A stretch of DNA of 42,643 nt, from IMG/VR virus record IMGVR_UViG_3300010885_021802, positions 1 through 42,643 of that record; one strand, given 5' to 3'. Positions within the stretch are counted from its first letter, which is position 1; every line of letters begins with the position of its first letter. The translations under genes were made by a program, and so were the position numbers. The notes beneath the pieces were generated by a model. That model ran no database searches. It was not told the DNA's origin and saw nothing but the letters and a program-made list of their open reading frames with translations. This DNA comes from a virus. This document shows positions 8,562 to 16,829 of the stretch, in pieces.

Positions 8562-10072
8562 TTGTTTCCCATTTCAACTTCAAGTTCCATTGCCTCAATC
8601 CGCATCGGAGTATTCGCACTATGCGTCCATATCCAGCCGCGCCTGCGACTTGACCCGCACCTATCGGCCATCGTCCTTGCAGCACTCGTATCAACCGTTC
8701 CCCACGTTGTCGTGGTCTGGTAATCGTCATCCGTCCACGACAGGCTAATGTTAGATGTAGTCGTTTGCTTGTCGCAGACCAATTCCACAGACGGATAAAA
8801 CTTGCGTTTCATTGTTCCAAAGTCGATCAGCGCAGTCTGGATAACGGCGGAATAAGCAACCGTATCGTCCGTAAATTGCAGGTTGGCGTTATCCATCAGG
8901 TACACTTTCCCGCCCGTTACCGTATTGGAAATCGCGTAATTGAGCATATTTGTTCCAGACGAAACGCTCGCAAACCTGTACCACCAATTAACGCTGGATA
9001 CCCACTGATGCCACGTTTTTTCCTCTACGCAGTAGACAAAGGTATTCGCGCTTGCCGTAACAACGACAAACGACTTTCCGTAGAATCGTATTGCGCTCAA
9101 CGTGATATTCGCCGCACCAGCCAACAGCAAGATAGCGTTAATCTCTGACGGGGAAACAATGCTGATTCCGTCCGAATACTGGTAGATTCCGATACCGCCC
9201 TGCGGTGTAGAACCGCACCAGAATACAACGTCTGATATGCTTGTAATAGCTTTGGCACTCACCGCACCAAGTTTCACGGTCATTGACGGGACATTCGACA
9301 GTGGGAACGGCGTAAGTCCTGCATTGTGGAAGAACTGAATCGACTGCGTACCAAATGCCATGATGTACGTCTTGTACCGAATTAGGCCAACGCCAGTGTC
9401 AGGATACGAGTTTGCCGAACCGAAACTGCTTGCTGTCCATGCAGTCACGCTATTCAGGTCAGACGCCCATATCTTGCCATCGGTAGTCATAATGCAAGCG
9501 AAACCGTCCATGTGGGCGAACGTACCTGCAAGCGTATAACCAGCATTGCCAGGGAAATCGCCATCGGTAATCTTGGTCATCGTGCCAATGCCGGTATCGT
9601 AATACCAAGCAGTATTGTCACTACTTGGTACAACCAACGTAGCTGTCGTTGTTATCAGCGTTTCGGTAATGTCCGTAGCCATTCCGGTAATCGTTCCAAT
9701 CGACACAGTTGCATCGTATATAGTCGAATTAGTACCGCCAAACGCCGATATGACTTTCTGCCCTGTACCCTGTCCAGACCAGACCAAGATAGCCGTTCCA
9801 ATGCTTCCGGCTTGCGGCGTTGAATTAACGGTAACGCCAGGACGCTTGATGGTGTAATACTTCACCGAACCGTTCAGCGGATCGGATATTTTCTCTGGAA
9901 AACAGTTCAGGAATCGCTGGTCTTTTGATGTTGCTGTCTGCGACTTGCCAATAATCATCACGCCAATCACGCCCACGCCAATTACGCCTGACGATGTATC
10001 AAGCGAATTTACTGCATTAACGCGAGTGTTATACGCGCCAGAGAGGGGTATTCGGACGGATTTAGTTGCCAT
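8558..10072 (-). CDS. P22 gp10-like packaged-DNA stabilisation (tail hub) protein
   Basis: The 504-residue protein has the layout of phage stabilisation proteins. A short N-terminal strand (VRIPLSGAYNTR) leads into QRFLNCFPE, the hallmark segment near residue 50. A long beta-propeller-like run of G/T/V-rich strands follows, and the end is IEAMELEVEMG. In P22, gp10 binds below gp4 at the portal vertex and closes the tail channel after packaging. The gp4-like gene three genes upstream supports this. Early hydrophobic strands (VIGVGVIGVMIIGKS, about 30-45) look like an insertion before the hallmark segment. Confidence 0.75.
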   Translation of the reverse strand: MATKSVRIPLSGAYNTRVNAVNSLDTSSGVIGVGVIGVMIIGKSQTATSKDQRFLNCFPEKISDPLNGSVKYYTIKRPGVTVNSTPQAGSIGTAILVWSGQGTGQKVISAFGGTNSTIYDATVSIGTITGMATDITETLITTTATLVVPSSDNTAWYYDTGIGTMTKITDGDFPGNAGYTLAGTFAHMDGFACIMTTDGKIWASDLNSVTAWTASSFGSANSYPDTGVGLIRYKTYIMAFGTQSIQFFHNAGLTPFPLSNVPSMTVKLGAVSAKAITSISDVVFWCGSTPQGGIGIYQYSDGISIVSPSEINAILLLAGAANITLSAIRFYGKSFVVVTASANTFVYCVEEKTWHQWVSSVNWWYRFASVSSGTNMLNYAISNTVTGGKVYLMDNANLQFTDDTVAYSAVIQTALIDFGTMKRKFYPSVELVCDKQTTTSNISLSWTDDDYQTTTTWGTVDTSAARTMADRCGSSRRRGWIWTHSANTPMRIEAMELEVEMGNN

Positions 10073-10073
10073 A

Positions 10074-10640
10074 TTAAGTTACGAATTTGGTTGGTCTGAT
10101 GCTTGCAGCGAAACGTGCGATAGGTTGGGTTACAAGGCGGGTTTCATCTTCCGCATAGGTTTTGAGTTCCCACCCGAGGTTGGTTTTTTCGCAGAAGTTG
10201 TTGAAGGGCCATGTCAGGCGCGTCACCTTGACGAAATTCCAGTAGTCGCCAATCTCGACGTAGCACTTGCCCTCTTTGCCGTGCGGGGCGTCAGACACTT
10301 CCGGGTCGCCGTGGGTGAACGCAATCTTGTCCGTGGGGCTAATGTGAGCAGCCAGCGCACCAGCGTCCAACCCTTGCGCGGGGTTACGCCGCAGCCAAGC
10401 ACCCATCGAATACAGGCTCTTGTAGTCAGGCGTCTTTTCACGCCAGCCAGCATCGCCCCACAGCGAGTTGTCCGTGGTCATAAAGTTCGACCACTTCTCA
10501 GGCAAGCGCGGTTCAATGCGCTGGTCATTGTTGTTGTCGCAAGGGCCAAGCCGCATCTCTGCGTAACACGGAAGGATATACGACAGCGGCACAGAGCCTA
10601 TGCCGTAGGCGATGGACTTGGCTAGGAGGCGGAGCCACAT
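10074..10640 (-). CDS. Conserved phage protein of unknown function
   Basis: The 188-residue protein starts with a hydrophobic amphipathic stretch (about 4-26) and contains the segment MTTDNSLWGDAGWREKTPDY at about 54-73 and a C-terminal LGWELKTY. This arrangement recurs in a phage and plasmid family that I recall as DUF7338 (from memory). Several conserved Trp, His and Asp residues suggest a folded domain, but I know no activity. It overlaps the tail-fibre stop by one base (TAATG) and sits 1 base before the gp10-like gene, so it is probably translated with the tail genes. Confidence 0.6.
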   Translation of the reverse strand: MWLRLLAKSIAYGIGSVPLSYILPCYAEMRLGPCDNNNDQRIEPRLPEKWSNFMTTDNSLWGDAGWREKTPDYKSLYSMGAWLRRNPAQGLDAGALAAHISPTDKIAFTHGDPEVSDAPHGKEGKCYVEIGDYWNFVKVTRLTWPFNNFCEKTNLGWELKTYAEDETRLVTQPIARFAASIRPTKFVT

Positions 10641-11719
10641 TATGCGTCCCTCCCTCTGGTGTCATACCAAGCAAAAGTTATGATATTTAAAAAATCAGCA
10701 GCGCCACCAGCCCTCATGCGGCTGCGAATTTGTGCGCTGGTGTTTGTTCGCACAATGGCTTGCGCCCCAGTTCTACCCGCCCCCCCGACTGCAATTGTTT
10801 CACCTGGGGCCGTACTTGAAGAGGATGCCAAATCTGCCACAGCCAAATCAGATAAATAGACCCCATCACCAGCCGTTGATGTGACGTTCGCGTTCATAAC
10901 CGCCCTGACATTCACACCTGTAGGAACAGTTAAAGTGCGCGTTACAGCAGAAGTGCCGGTTGTATTGACGTTCACATCAAGTATTGGCGTATCCCACTCG
11001 AAATAATCACCGTCCTGCTTGAACAAAGTCCACTGTGCCGAGCCGTTCGTCTTGCCCGAACCAATACGCCGGAACAGCGTGTAGTTGGTTGGCATGGTTG
11101 GAGCGGTTGGCGACAGGCTGATAAGCGCATCCACCACGCCCGTATCAACACGCTGGATAACAAAGAAGTGATACCACGTTGAGTTGGCTATTGCGCCAGT
11201 ATCAAGGCCACCTGTAGCTGATCCAACTGCCCATGCGCTTGTAGTCTTGGAAGTCGCTGCCAATGTCATCAGTGCCACGTTGGTCGAGTCAGCGCATTGA
11301 CCAGCCGCTATGCTCATAGTAGCGGAACTTCCTGCTGTAGAAAGGGTAAGTCCAGCAAGCATAGAGCGAATGATTGATGATGGTGGTACTGAACCAAGGA
11401 TATTAAATTGCGTACCATCGTAATAAACTTGAACTGGTACGTTTATTTTTAACTCTCCACCTGAACAAGATACTCCGTTGTAATACACATTCTTCGCACC
11501 CAACGACGAAATGTTAAGCGTAGTCGCACCGCTATTCGTCGCAGCAGGAATAAATTTCGCTATCTTCCCCGTAGCATACGCAGTCAGCGAATTCGGCCCC
11601 GTAGCCGTAATCGTATTCGTGCCTGCAACAGCAGTCAGCGCATAGATGCCTGAATCAACATCGTTGAACCAACTTGCGCTTGAGAGGGTAACAGCATCAA
11701 CAAAAAGAGTGGTTGCCAA
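10640..11719 (-). CDS. Tail fibre / receptor-binding protein
   Basis: The 359-residue protein begins with MATTLFVDAVTLSSASWFND, an opening common in phage fibres. It carries the fibre repeat module TGPNSLTAYATGKIAKFIPAATNSGATTLNI...VQVYYDGTQFNIL at about 35-110, the phage tail-spike/fibre pattern with a TGATTLNI-type core. The C-terminal half is beta-rich and Thr/Ser/Ala-rich, the likely receptor-binding part. No spike hydrolase motif is visible. If receptors are O-antigens, its target would be linked to the phage's own sugar cassette (inference). Confidence 0.75.
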   Translation of the reverse strand: MATTLFVDAVTLSSASWFNDVDSGIYALTAVAGTNTITATGPNSLTAYATGKIAKFIPAATNSGATTLNISSLGAKNVYYNGVSCSGGELKINVPVQVYYDGTQFNILGSVPPSSIIRSMLAGLTLSTAGSSATMSIAAGQCADSTNVALMTLAATSKTTSAWAVGSATGGLDTGAIANSTWYHFFVIQRVDTGVVDALISLSPTAPTMPTNYTLFRRIGSGKTNGSAQWTLFKQDGDYFEWDTPILDVNVNTTGTSAVTRTLTVPTGVNVRAVMNANVTSTAGDGVYLSDLAVADLASSSSTAPGETIAVGGAGRTGAQAIVRTNTSAQIRSRMRAGGAADFLNIITFAWYDTRGRDA

Positions 11720-11728
11720 ACTATTCTC

Positions 11729-12346
11729 CTATGGCATATCAGGCCAAAACCTGTTGCCTTTGCTAATGTTCGCCTTCGATTGAATTACACGAAGATTATT
11801 TTCAATATGCAAACCGCAAACAATAGCCGATTGCAACGGCACAATATGGTCAACGGAATGCCTTATCCCAAGACATTTTGTTCTTAACTGCGCTAGATGG
11901 TAAATCTCACGCATAAAAAATTTGTTAGCACATACTGGCGTTGCTTGTTTTACTGTGCAACGCTTTACGGACTCATATTCGGCAGAACGAGCGCGATAAT
12001 ACTCCTTGTTTTTAGCAATCCATTCATGCTTTATACTCAGCATTTTTTCAGGATTTTCTTGATAACGCGCTCTAGTTGCATCGCGTATTTTCACCCTGTT
12101 TTCTTTGCTGTATATCTTGTGACGTTCTTGATTTCTTTCTTTATTGTTTTCTCTGTACAATTTGTGCGTTATCGCTATTTTTTCTTTATTTTTTGCATAC
12201 CACTCACGATTCAAAGCGTTAAGTGATTCACGGTTAGCAGAACGCCAAATAGAATCCTTTTCTTTTCTGGCAATACGCGCAGCCTTCACCCTATCTGGAT
12301 GCCTAGCCCGATATGCGGCTGTTCTCTCGGCTGGCGTCTTTCTCAC
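11729..12346 (-). CDS. HNH endonuclease with YxxxN repeat DNA-binding region
   Basis: The 205-residue protein starts at a GTG overlapping the upstream stop (GTGA). Its N-terminal two thirds is a string of basic helical repeats with the spacing Y-x3-N-x-E (YAKNKEKI, YRENNKER, YSKENRVKI, YQENPEKM), probably for DNA contact. The C-terminus is the HNH core HSVDHIVPLQSAIVCGLHIENNLRVI with N and K following. It is a homing-type nuclease inserted between the gp4-like gene and the tail fibre. The DNA is strikingly A+T-rich beside its neighbours, with many T runs on the plus strand, a sign of recent arrival. Confidence 0.85.
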   Translation of the reverse strand: MRKTPAERTAAYRARHPDRVKAARIARKEKDSIWRSANRESLNALNREWYAKNKEKIAITHKLYRENNKERNQERHKIYSKENRVKIRDATRARYQENPEKMLSIKHEWIAKNKEYYRARSAEYESVKRCTVKQATPVCANKFFMREIYHLAQLRTKCLGIRHSVDHIVPLQSAIVCGLHIENNLRVIQSKANISKGNRFWPDMP

Positions 12347-13350
12347 CCGTTATCTCCTTGCCACATACCTTCGCGCCCAGGCTGAAAGTAAGAACTTGAA
12401 TTCTGCGGATTCAACTCCCGCGCAATCGCCATCGCAGCCTTGTAGTTTCCGTCCATCTCAGGCGTCCATGTTTTTCCATAAGGCACGCATACCTGCTTGG
12501 TCAATTCCCAAGTCAACGGCAAAAACCACTCCTGCGGGTACTCAATATCGTTCGCGCTTGAGTCGTAATTCATCGACGGATACAGCACGGTCAGGCGTAA
12601 CTGCTTGGTTACGTCTTGCGGCCAGTAGTCCAGCGTAATCCGCGTATTCGTCTGCAACGGTTCGCACAGCACGTTCAGCGGATCGCCAAGCGATGCCTTT
12701 TGCGGCAAACGCTCGTATTGCTGCACATCGGTATAAATTCCCATGTACAAATCAATGCTGTTGCTATCCCGAAGGTTGGCATATTCTAGGACAGGAAACC
12801 GCTGCGCCTTAGCCGTGTACCAATAGACATATGCACCAGCCGCAGCGCCAACGGTGAGCGCATCATTGACAATGACAGTCGGCCCTGCACCAGTCGATGA
12901 AATCGTTGTCCATTGCAGCGTTCCGTCAGTCTGGACAATGCCAATTTTGTCAGCCGCAGTCATCGTTACCGTAGTTCCCGGCTGCGTTGTCGTATCAGTA
13001 ACCGCAGTAATACTCAACGTAGTCTGTCCAGCCGCCTCTGCCGCGCTTATCGTTGTCCTGCCGTACTGCGTAGTCGCATTCGTATCGGTTGCGCCAAATC
13101 CAATCAAGTATGTCGGCTGGTTCTTGGCAAGGAACATCGTCACTCGTTGGCGCGACTGCATATGAAAGCCAGGGGCCATATCCGCATTGCCCTGATACTG
13201 CTTGGCAATCTGGTTCAACCGACTAAGCGCAAGCGTTGTATCGTTCGCGCTTGGCGTACCACCAGCTTCGATGATGTTCAGGTTTTCGTACATCGCAGTT
13301 ATTACTTGCAATGCAGTAACACTGTAATTGTATGTCCCGCTTGTACTCAC
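12343..13350 (-). CDS. P22 gp4-like tail accessory / head-to-tail adaptor protein
   Basis: The 335-residue protein starts at a GTG overlapping the upstream stop by 4 bases. The N-terminus is helical (ALQVITAMYENLNIIEAGG, SRLNQIAKQYQGN), and the C-terminus has EYPQEWFLPLTWELTKQVCVPYGK, the segment I associate with gp4-type proteins, then a helical end. In between is a beta insertion (about 95-175, Thr-rich). In P22, gp4 forms the ring beneath the portal to which gp10 and the tailspikes attach. A gp10-like gene nearby and a P22-type portal agree with this. Confidence 0.7.
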   Translation of the reverse strand: MSTSGTYNYSVTALQVITAMYENLNIIEAGGTPSANDTTLALSRLNQIAKQYQGNADMAPGFHMQSRQRVTMFLAKNQPTYLIGFGATDTNATTQYGRTTISAAEAAGQTTLSITAVTDTTTQPGTTVTMTAADKIGIVQTDGTLQWTTISSTGAGPTVIVNDALTVGAAAGAYVYWYTAKAQRFPVLEYANLRDSNSIDLYMGIYTDVQQYERLPQKASLGDPLNVLCEPLQTNTRITLDYWPQDVTKQLRLTVLYPSMNYDSSANDIEYPQEWFLPLTWELTKQVCVPYGKTWTPEMDGNYKAAMAIARELNPQNSSSYFQPGREGMWQGDNG

Positions 13351-14924
13351 GCGGCCTCCCGCTTATCTAACTCGCTGCGAATGGCATCCCATACAGCCAT
13401 TGGCGTTATTGATGCTTGGCATTTGGCTATCCCGCTTTCGCCATCCTGATTGCACTGTTCCCATCTGTAGATTAGCTTGTGACAAGGGTAACATTTCGTA
13501 TCAACGGGAACCATCGCCTGCGTATTAACCCAATCCCGCGTCAGATTTTCTTCGGTTGAGTGCGACAGGAATACCACCTTTTTCATCGGCTCCATTGCAA
13601 CCGCACTCATTACGCCCGTTTCCGGCCCAATAACCATATCGCAGTTATACGCCATCGCCATCGTTTCACGGATTGACCATACGCCAGAGCGCCGCAATAC
13701 CCGCGATTCATTGACCCACGGTGCTTCAATAATCTCTTTTGCAGACTCGTCGCCAACCATGATGACCTTGGCGTGAGGCCATTGCACCATGATTCGGGCA
13801 ATGATTGAGTCAAATCCGGTAGCCTTGTTATTTACGTCCTCGCCGCCTGACCATATCTTGTGCAGCGCAGAGCCTTTTAGCACCCACATAATCAGCGGAT
13901 TGGCATTGAATACGCGCTTCTCACGCACTACCCATTTCTTTTCTTCGTCGGTAATCGAAAACCGTGACAGCGGCTTTTTATAAGGCACGCCAGCCAGTTT
14001 ATGCGTGAACTCAAGGTAGTTGAGATTCATTACCATGTGCCGCGCTTCGGTAGTCCAATTTGCTTGAACACGCTCAGGCATGGCAAGCAATGAGCCTTCT
14101 ACGGACTCAGACAGGTTGATAAACTTGTCGTACCGTGGGCGCAAGTAATCCCAATAGTCGCCAAGCCACGCATTAGGTACTTGGTCGGTGTCTTGGATAA
14201 CAAATCGGTCAATCAACGGTTCGTGCTTGATCGCTTCCAGTGCGCGGGGAACGGTGAACAGGGTAATGTGGTATCCCTGCTCTTTCAGCCCAGGCAATAT
14301 GCTGGAAGTCTGGATTACATCGCCCCAAGCACCATAGCGGATAATCGCACAGGTCTTTTCAGGCTTTGGCTTGTCATGGGAAAATTTGTGAATCGAAGCA
14401 TTGGCGAATTTTTTGTAGACTTGGAAGAACGAGTATTCCTTACCCTCGTTGCGTTCCTGATTCTCTACCAAATCCCATCCCCCAATTTCCTCCATTGCAT
14501 CAATAATGTCCTGCGGCAGAAAATCGTGTACATGGTCAGGGTTGCATCCTTCCGTTCCAATGTTCGGGTAAAAGTCCTTGTGCGGGAGATATAAGCACAA
14601 ATAGCCGCCCAATTTCAGCACTCTCCACCACTCACGCAACGCCTTTTTATAGTCTTTTATATGCTCAAGCGTGTGGCTGGAAAAAACAAAATCCATCGAC
14701 TGACTGGCAAACATATCCAGCTTGTCGGCATCCGTCCGAATGTCCGGTACGAATTGAATGTTGAATAACTGCGTGTCCTTGTTGTTATCTACCCGCGTAA
14801 AGTGCGGGAAAGCCTGTGATGGGCCGCAACCAACGTCTAAACCGCGTCCTTTCGTATAGGGAACTAACTCCCAACGGATTTTGCCCGTTTCGTTTCCCTG
14901 ATCGTCGGTTGCAGCCCATGTCAT
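13347..14924 (-). CDS. Fusion of SAM methyltransferase and GT9-like glycosyltransferase
   Basis: The 525-residue protein has two enzyme domains. Residues about 15-175 are a class I SAM-dependent methyltransferase with GLDVGCG (28-34), an acidic residue after strand 2, and the methyltransferase 11 segment FSSHTLEHIKD (81-91). Residues about 190-520 resemble glycosyltransferase family 9 (heptosyltransferase-like): RYGAWGDVIQTSSILP at 196-211 and GPETGVMSAVAM in the C-terminal Rossmann half. Four cysteines cluster near the end (CYPC, C, C). It lies inside the head/tail structural block, coupled to the gp4-like gene. It may decorate virion proteins or host surface sugars; the acceptor is unknown. 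Confidence 0.8.
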   Translation of the reverse strand: MTWAATDDQGNETGKIRWELVPYTKGRGLDVGCGPSQAFPHFTRVDNNKDTQLFNIQFVPDIRTDADKLDMFASQSMDFVFSSHTLEHIKDYKKALREWWRVLKLGGYLCLYLPHKDFYPNIGTEGCNPDHVHDFLPQDIIDAMEEIGGWDLVENQERNEGKEYSFFQVYKKFANASIHKFSHDKPKPEKTCAIIRYGAWGDVIQTSSILPGLKEQGYHITLFTVPRALEAIKHEPLIDRFVIQDTDQVPNAWLGDYWDYLRPRYDKFINLSESVEGSLLAMPERVQANWTTEARHMVMNLNYLEFTHKLAGVPYKKPLSRFSITDEEKKWVVREKRVFNANPLIMWVLKGSALHKIWSGGEDVNNKATGFDSIIARIMVQWPHAKVIMVGDESAKEIIEAPWVNESRVLRRSGVWSIRETMAMAYNCDMVIGPETGVMSAVAMEPMKKVVFLSHSTEENLTRDWVNTQAMVPVDTKCYPCHKLIYRWEQCNQDGESGIAKCQASITPMAVWDAIRSELDKREAA

Positions 14925-14926
14925 GC

Positions 14927-15085
14927 TTAGATGCTCCCCGTCTTTTCACCGGATTTAACAGCGTCGATAGTACCTTGCTGGCTGTTGGAGTTTTCCTTGT
15001 TCAAACCCTGATTCGGGTTCAGGTCAGCCTTCATACGAATGTCCGTAATGGGCATCGAAGGGGGCATCGGGTTCATATCGCTCAT
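14927..15085 (-). CDS. Small unknown protein in the head region
   Basis: This is a 52-residue protein starting MSDMNPMPPSMP; the longer frame from 15124 overlaps the upstream gene and was not used. It is hydrophilic, rich in N, Q and K and likely disordered. It sits 2 bases downstream of the preceding gene and just before the methyltransferase-glycosyltransferase gene. I do not recognise it. Confidence 0.5.
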   Translation of the reverse strand: MSDMNPMPPSMPITDIRMKADLNPNQGLNKENSNSQQGTIDAVKSGEKTGSI

Positions 15086-15087
15086 GG

Positions 15088-15312
15088 TTAATCTCCTATC
15101 TCTGTTTCGCTGTAATCGTCGCAAGGAATGCCAGGATTGACGTTACGGCGTGCTGCGTTGGGATTGAATTTGTACAACTCCACTTCTGCCGGTGAAGCGC
15201 AAATATTTGCCATGCGCTTTGCACCATATTCGGAGCGGAACATTTCCGTGTCATCGGGCAGTACCGGAACTTCCATCTCCGGTTCGCCCATTCTCATTTC
15301 ACCACGTTTCAT
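15088..15312 (-). CDS. Small acidic protein in the head region, unknown
   Basis: A 74-residue hydrophilic protein with a methionine- and glutamate-rich start (MKRGEMRMGEPEMEVPVLPDD) and a tail ending YSETEIGD. A clear AAGGAG lies upstream of the ATG, right after the 15330-15345 stem-loop. It may be a head assembly or completion factor by position. No motif is recognised. Confidence 0.55.
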   Translation of the reverse strand: MKRGEMRMGEPEMEVPVLPDDTEMFRSEYGAKRMANICASPAEVELYKFNPNAARRNVNPGIPCDDYSETEIGD

Positions 15313-15329
15313 TACCGTTCTCCTTAAAC

Positions 15330-15345
15330 GGGGGATTGCTCCCCC
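15330..15345 (-). terminator. Stem-loop with GNRA tetraloop between head genes
   Basis: On the minus strand this reads GGGGGA-GCAA-TCCCCC, a perfect 6-bp stem capped by a GNRA-type tetraloop. It lies between the 135-residue and 74-residue head genes. No U tract follows (GTTTAAGG instead), so it is more likely an mRNA 3'-end stabiliser, processing site or partial attenuator than a complete intrinsic terminator. Confidence 0.5.
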
Positions 15346-15351
15346 ATTTGG

Positions 15352-15759
15352 TTAGGTAGTAATGTCAGCGCCAGGGGTCAGCACAAGTTCCACCGTCACA
15401 GCCCACACGCCGGTAGCGTCTGCGCCGTTCTGGATATAAACCTGATCCAGTTTGGTAATGGTCTGATTCGCCGCAGCAATCGCCACGTTAGTACCAACCG
15501 CTGCCGCTGCCGTACCCATAACGATAGTGCCGAGAGTCGTGATCGCCGTACCACCAGTTGCAATGCGGCAAAGCGACACAGTGCCGTTACCAGTACCCGT
15601 ACCAGCCGTAACGGTGTAGACCGTCAGCGACTTGGCAAGCATATTGGTAAAGGCTGCGAAGCGACCATGAACCGCGCTTGCACCGGCTGCGTTGAAGGAA
15701 GTGGTCGTCTCACGCACAAGGTACGCGGGATGGTCATACGCCATTGATTGAACTGCCAT
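15352..15759 (-). CDS. Small beta-rich head protein, decoration candidate
   Basis: The 135-residue protein is rich in Ala, Thr, Gly and Val with alternating strands (SLTVYTVTAGTGTGNGTVSLCRI, ending VELVLTPGADITT) and almost no charged clusters. It directly follows the coat gene in transcription order and is set off on both sides by stem-loops, suggesting expression at its own level. Small beta proteins next to the coat gene are often capsid decoration or head-completion proteins; that role is inferred from position and composition only. Confidence 0.55.
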   Translation of the reverse strand: MAVQSMAYDHPAYLVRETTTSFNAAGASAVHGRFAAFTNMLAKSLTVYTVTAGTGTGNGTVSLCRIATGGTAITTLGTIVMGTAAAAVGTNVAIAAANQTITKLDQVYIQNGADATGVWAVTVELVLTPGADITT

Positions 15760-15773
15760 GATCTTTTCTCCTA

Positions 15774-15796
15774 ATCGTACCGCCTCTCAGTACGAT
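15774..15796 (-). promoter_or_regulatory. Stem-loop between coat gene and next head gene
   Basis: A perfect 7-bp inverted repeat (ATCGTAC ... GTACGAT) with a 9-base loop lies in the 93-bp gap after the coat gene. On the minus strand the stem is followed at once by TAGGAGAAAAG, the ribosome-binding site of the downstream gene. It could limit read-through from the coat gene or stabilise the coat mRNA 3' end. Confidence 0.45.
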
Positions 15797-15852
15797 AATT
15801 GCTGGACAGAGCGAGAAGGCGCTATGAGTCCGTTATGAACTTGATTAAACCA

Positions 15853-16818
15853 TTAGGCCGCGCTATCCCACATAACTATACGGGCTTGCACAGCATTGCT
15901 ATGAACAATGCCATACCCTCCAATATAATAGTACGCAATGCCCTTGCTACGCCCGTAGTCAGTTGGAATCTTTGCTCGGATTTCTTCGGGAGTTGCCACA
16001 CCTTCAACAACGGTGTCCTCACCCATGAAGAATATCCAGTCCGATTTCGCGTTTGACCATGCAACACCGCCAGCGCCCGTCGAAGTAATACCCTTCGTCA
16101 CGTTCGTCTGTTCGGTATAACGCACGTTCTCATAGCGGCCAATTTCGCCGTTGAAAATCAGGTTAATACCGGCAGCGGTGTACTGGTGCAGCGTTTCAAG
16201 ATTGTTCTTGAAGGTACGCAGCGTGGTCGGCCATGCGATAGCCATGTAATCATCGCCCACATACGGAGGAATGTTGCGCTCCTTCATGGCATCGACAATC
16301 GCTTTGGCGTGCTGGTTGCTGTACGCGATGCTGTTGGTCAGGGTAGCCGTACCGTTCGTGGTGAAGGTAACAGCATCCGAAGCAGTACCACCAGCCGGAA
16401 CAACACGCAGCGGGGTCAGGTAAAACTGAGCATACGCAGCGCGGTCAAACGTCTTTTTGGCATCGTTCTTCAACGCCTGCATGACGGGCTTACGCACTTC
16501 AAATTTGCTCAGGGATTCCAGCTTGCCGCTATACGGAACGCTGTTGCCGTATTCCGTAATGGTCAGCGTGCCTTGCAGGATGGTAAAGTTGGTTTCCGGC
16601 ATGGTCGAAGTTTCAACCAGCGTACCGCCAGCAGCAGCAACGTCCTGAACAACGTCCCAGGTGTAGGTTTGACCCTTGCTCTTACCGATAGCGTCTTTTA
16701 GGTCGGTGAATTGGCGGAAACGCGACATAGGCTGGAGAGCCTCGCGCAGTTCGTCGGACAGGTTCAGCGAATAAAAGAATCCGCCAAGACTGTTTACAGC
16801 AAATAGTTGACCAGCCAT
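15853..16818 (-). CDS. Major capsid protein (HK97-fold, P22/N4gp56-type)
   Basis: The 321-residue protein has no leader. Its features fit HK97-fold coat proteins: an N-terminal helix (LSDELREALQPMSRFRQFTD), an extended E-loop-like strand region with TLTITEYGNSVPYSGKLESLSKFEV (about 107-131), a spine helix (PVMQALKNDAKKTFDRAAYAQFYL), and a beta-rich P-domain with GRYENVRYTEQTNV. The coat gene is expected directly after the scaffold gene, as here. The order terminase, portal, scaffold, coat is that of P22-like phages. The family label is from memory of sequence patterns. Confidence 0.8.
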   Translation of the reverse strand: MAGQLFAVNSLGGFFYSLNLSDELREALQPMSRFRQFTDLKDAIGKSKGQTYTWDVVQDVAAAGGTLVETSTMPETNFTILQGTLTITEYGNSVPYSGKLESLSKFEVRKPVMQALKNDAKKTFDRAAYAQFYLTPLRVVPAGGTASDAVTFTTNGTATLTNSIAYSNQHAKAIVDAMKERNIPPYVGDDYMAIAWPTTLRTFKNNLETLHQYTAAGINLIFNGEIGRYENVRYTEQTNVTKGITSTGAGGVAWSNAKSDWIFFMGEDTVVEGVATPEEIRAKIPTDYGRSKGIAYYYIGGYGIVHSNAVQARIVMWDSAA

Positions 16819-16829
16819 TGTAAATCTCC

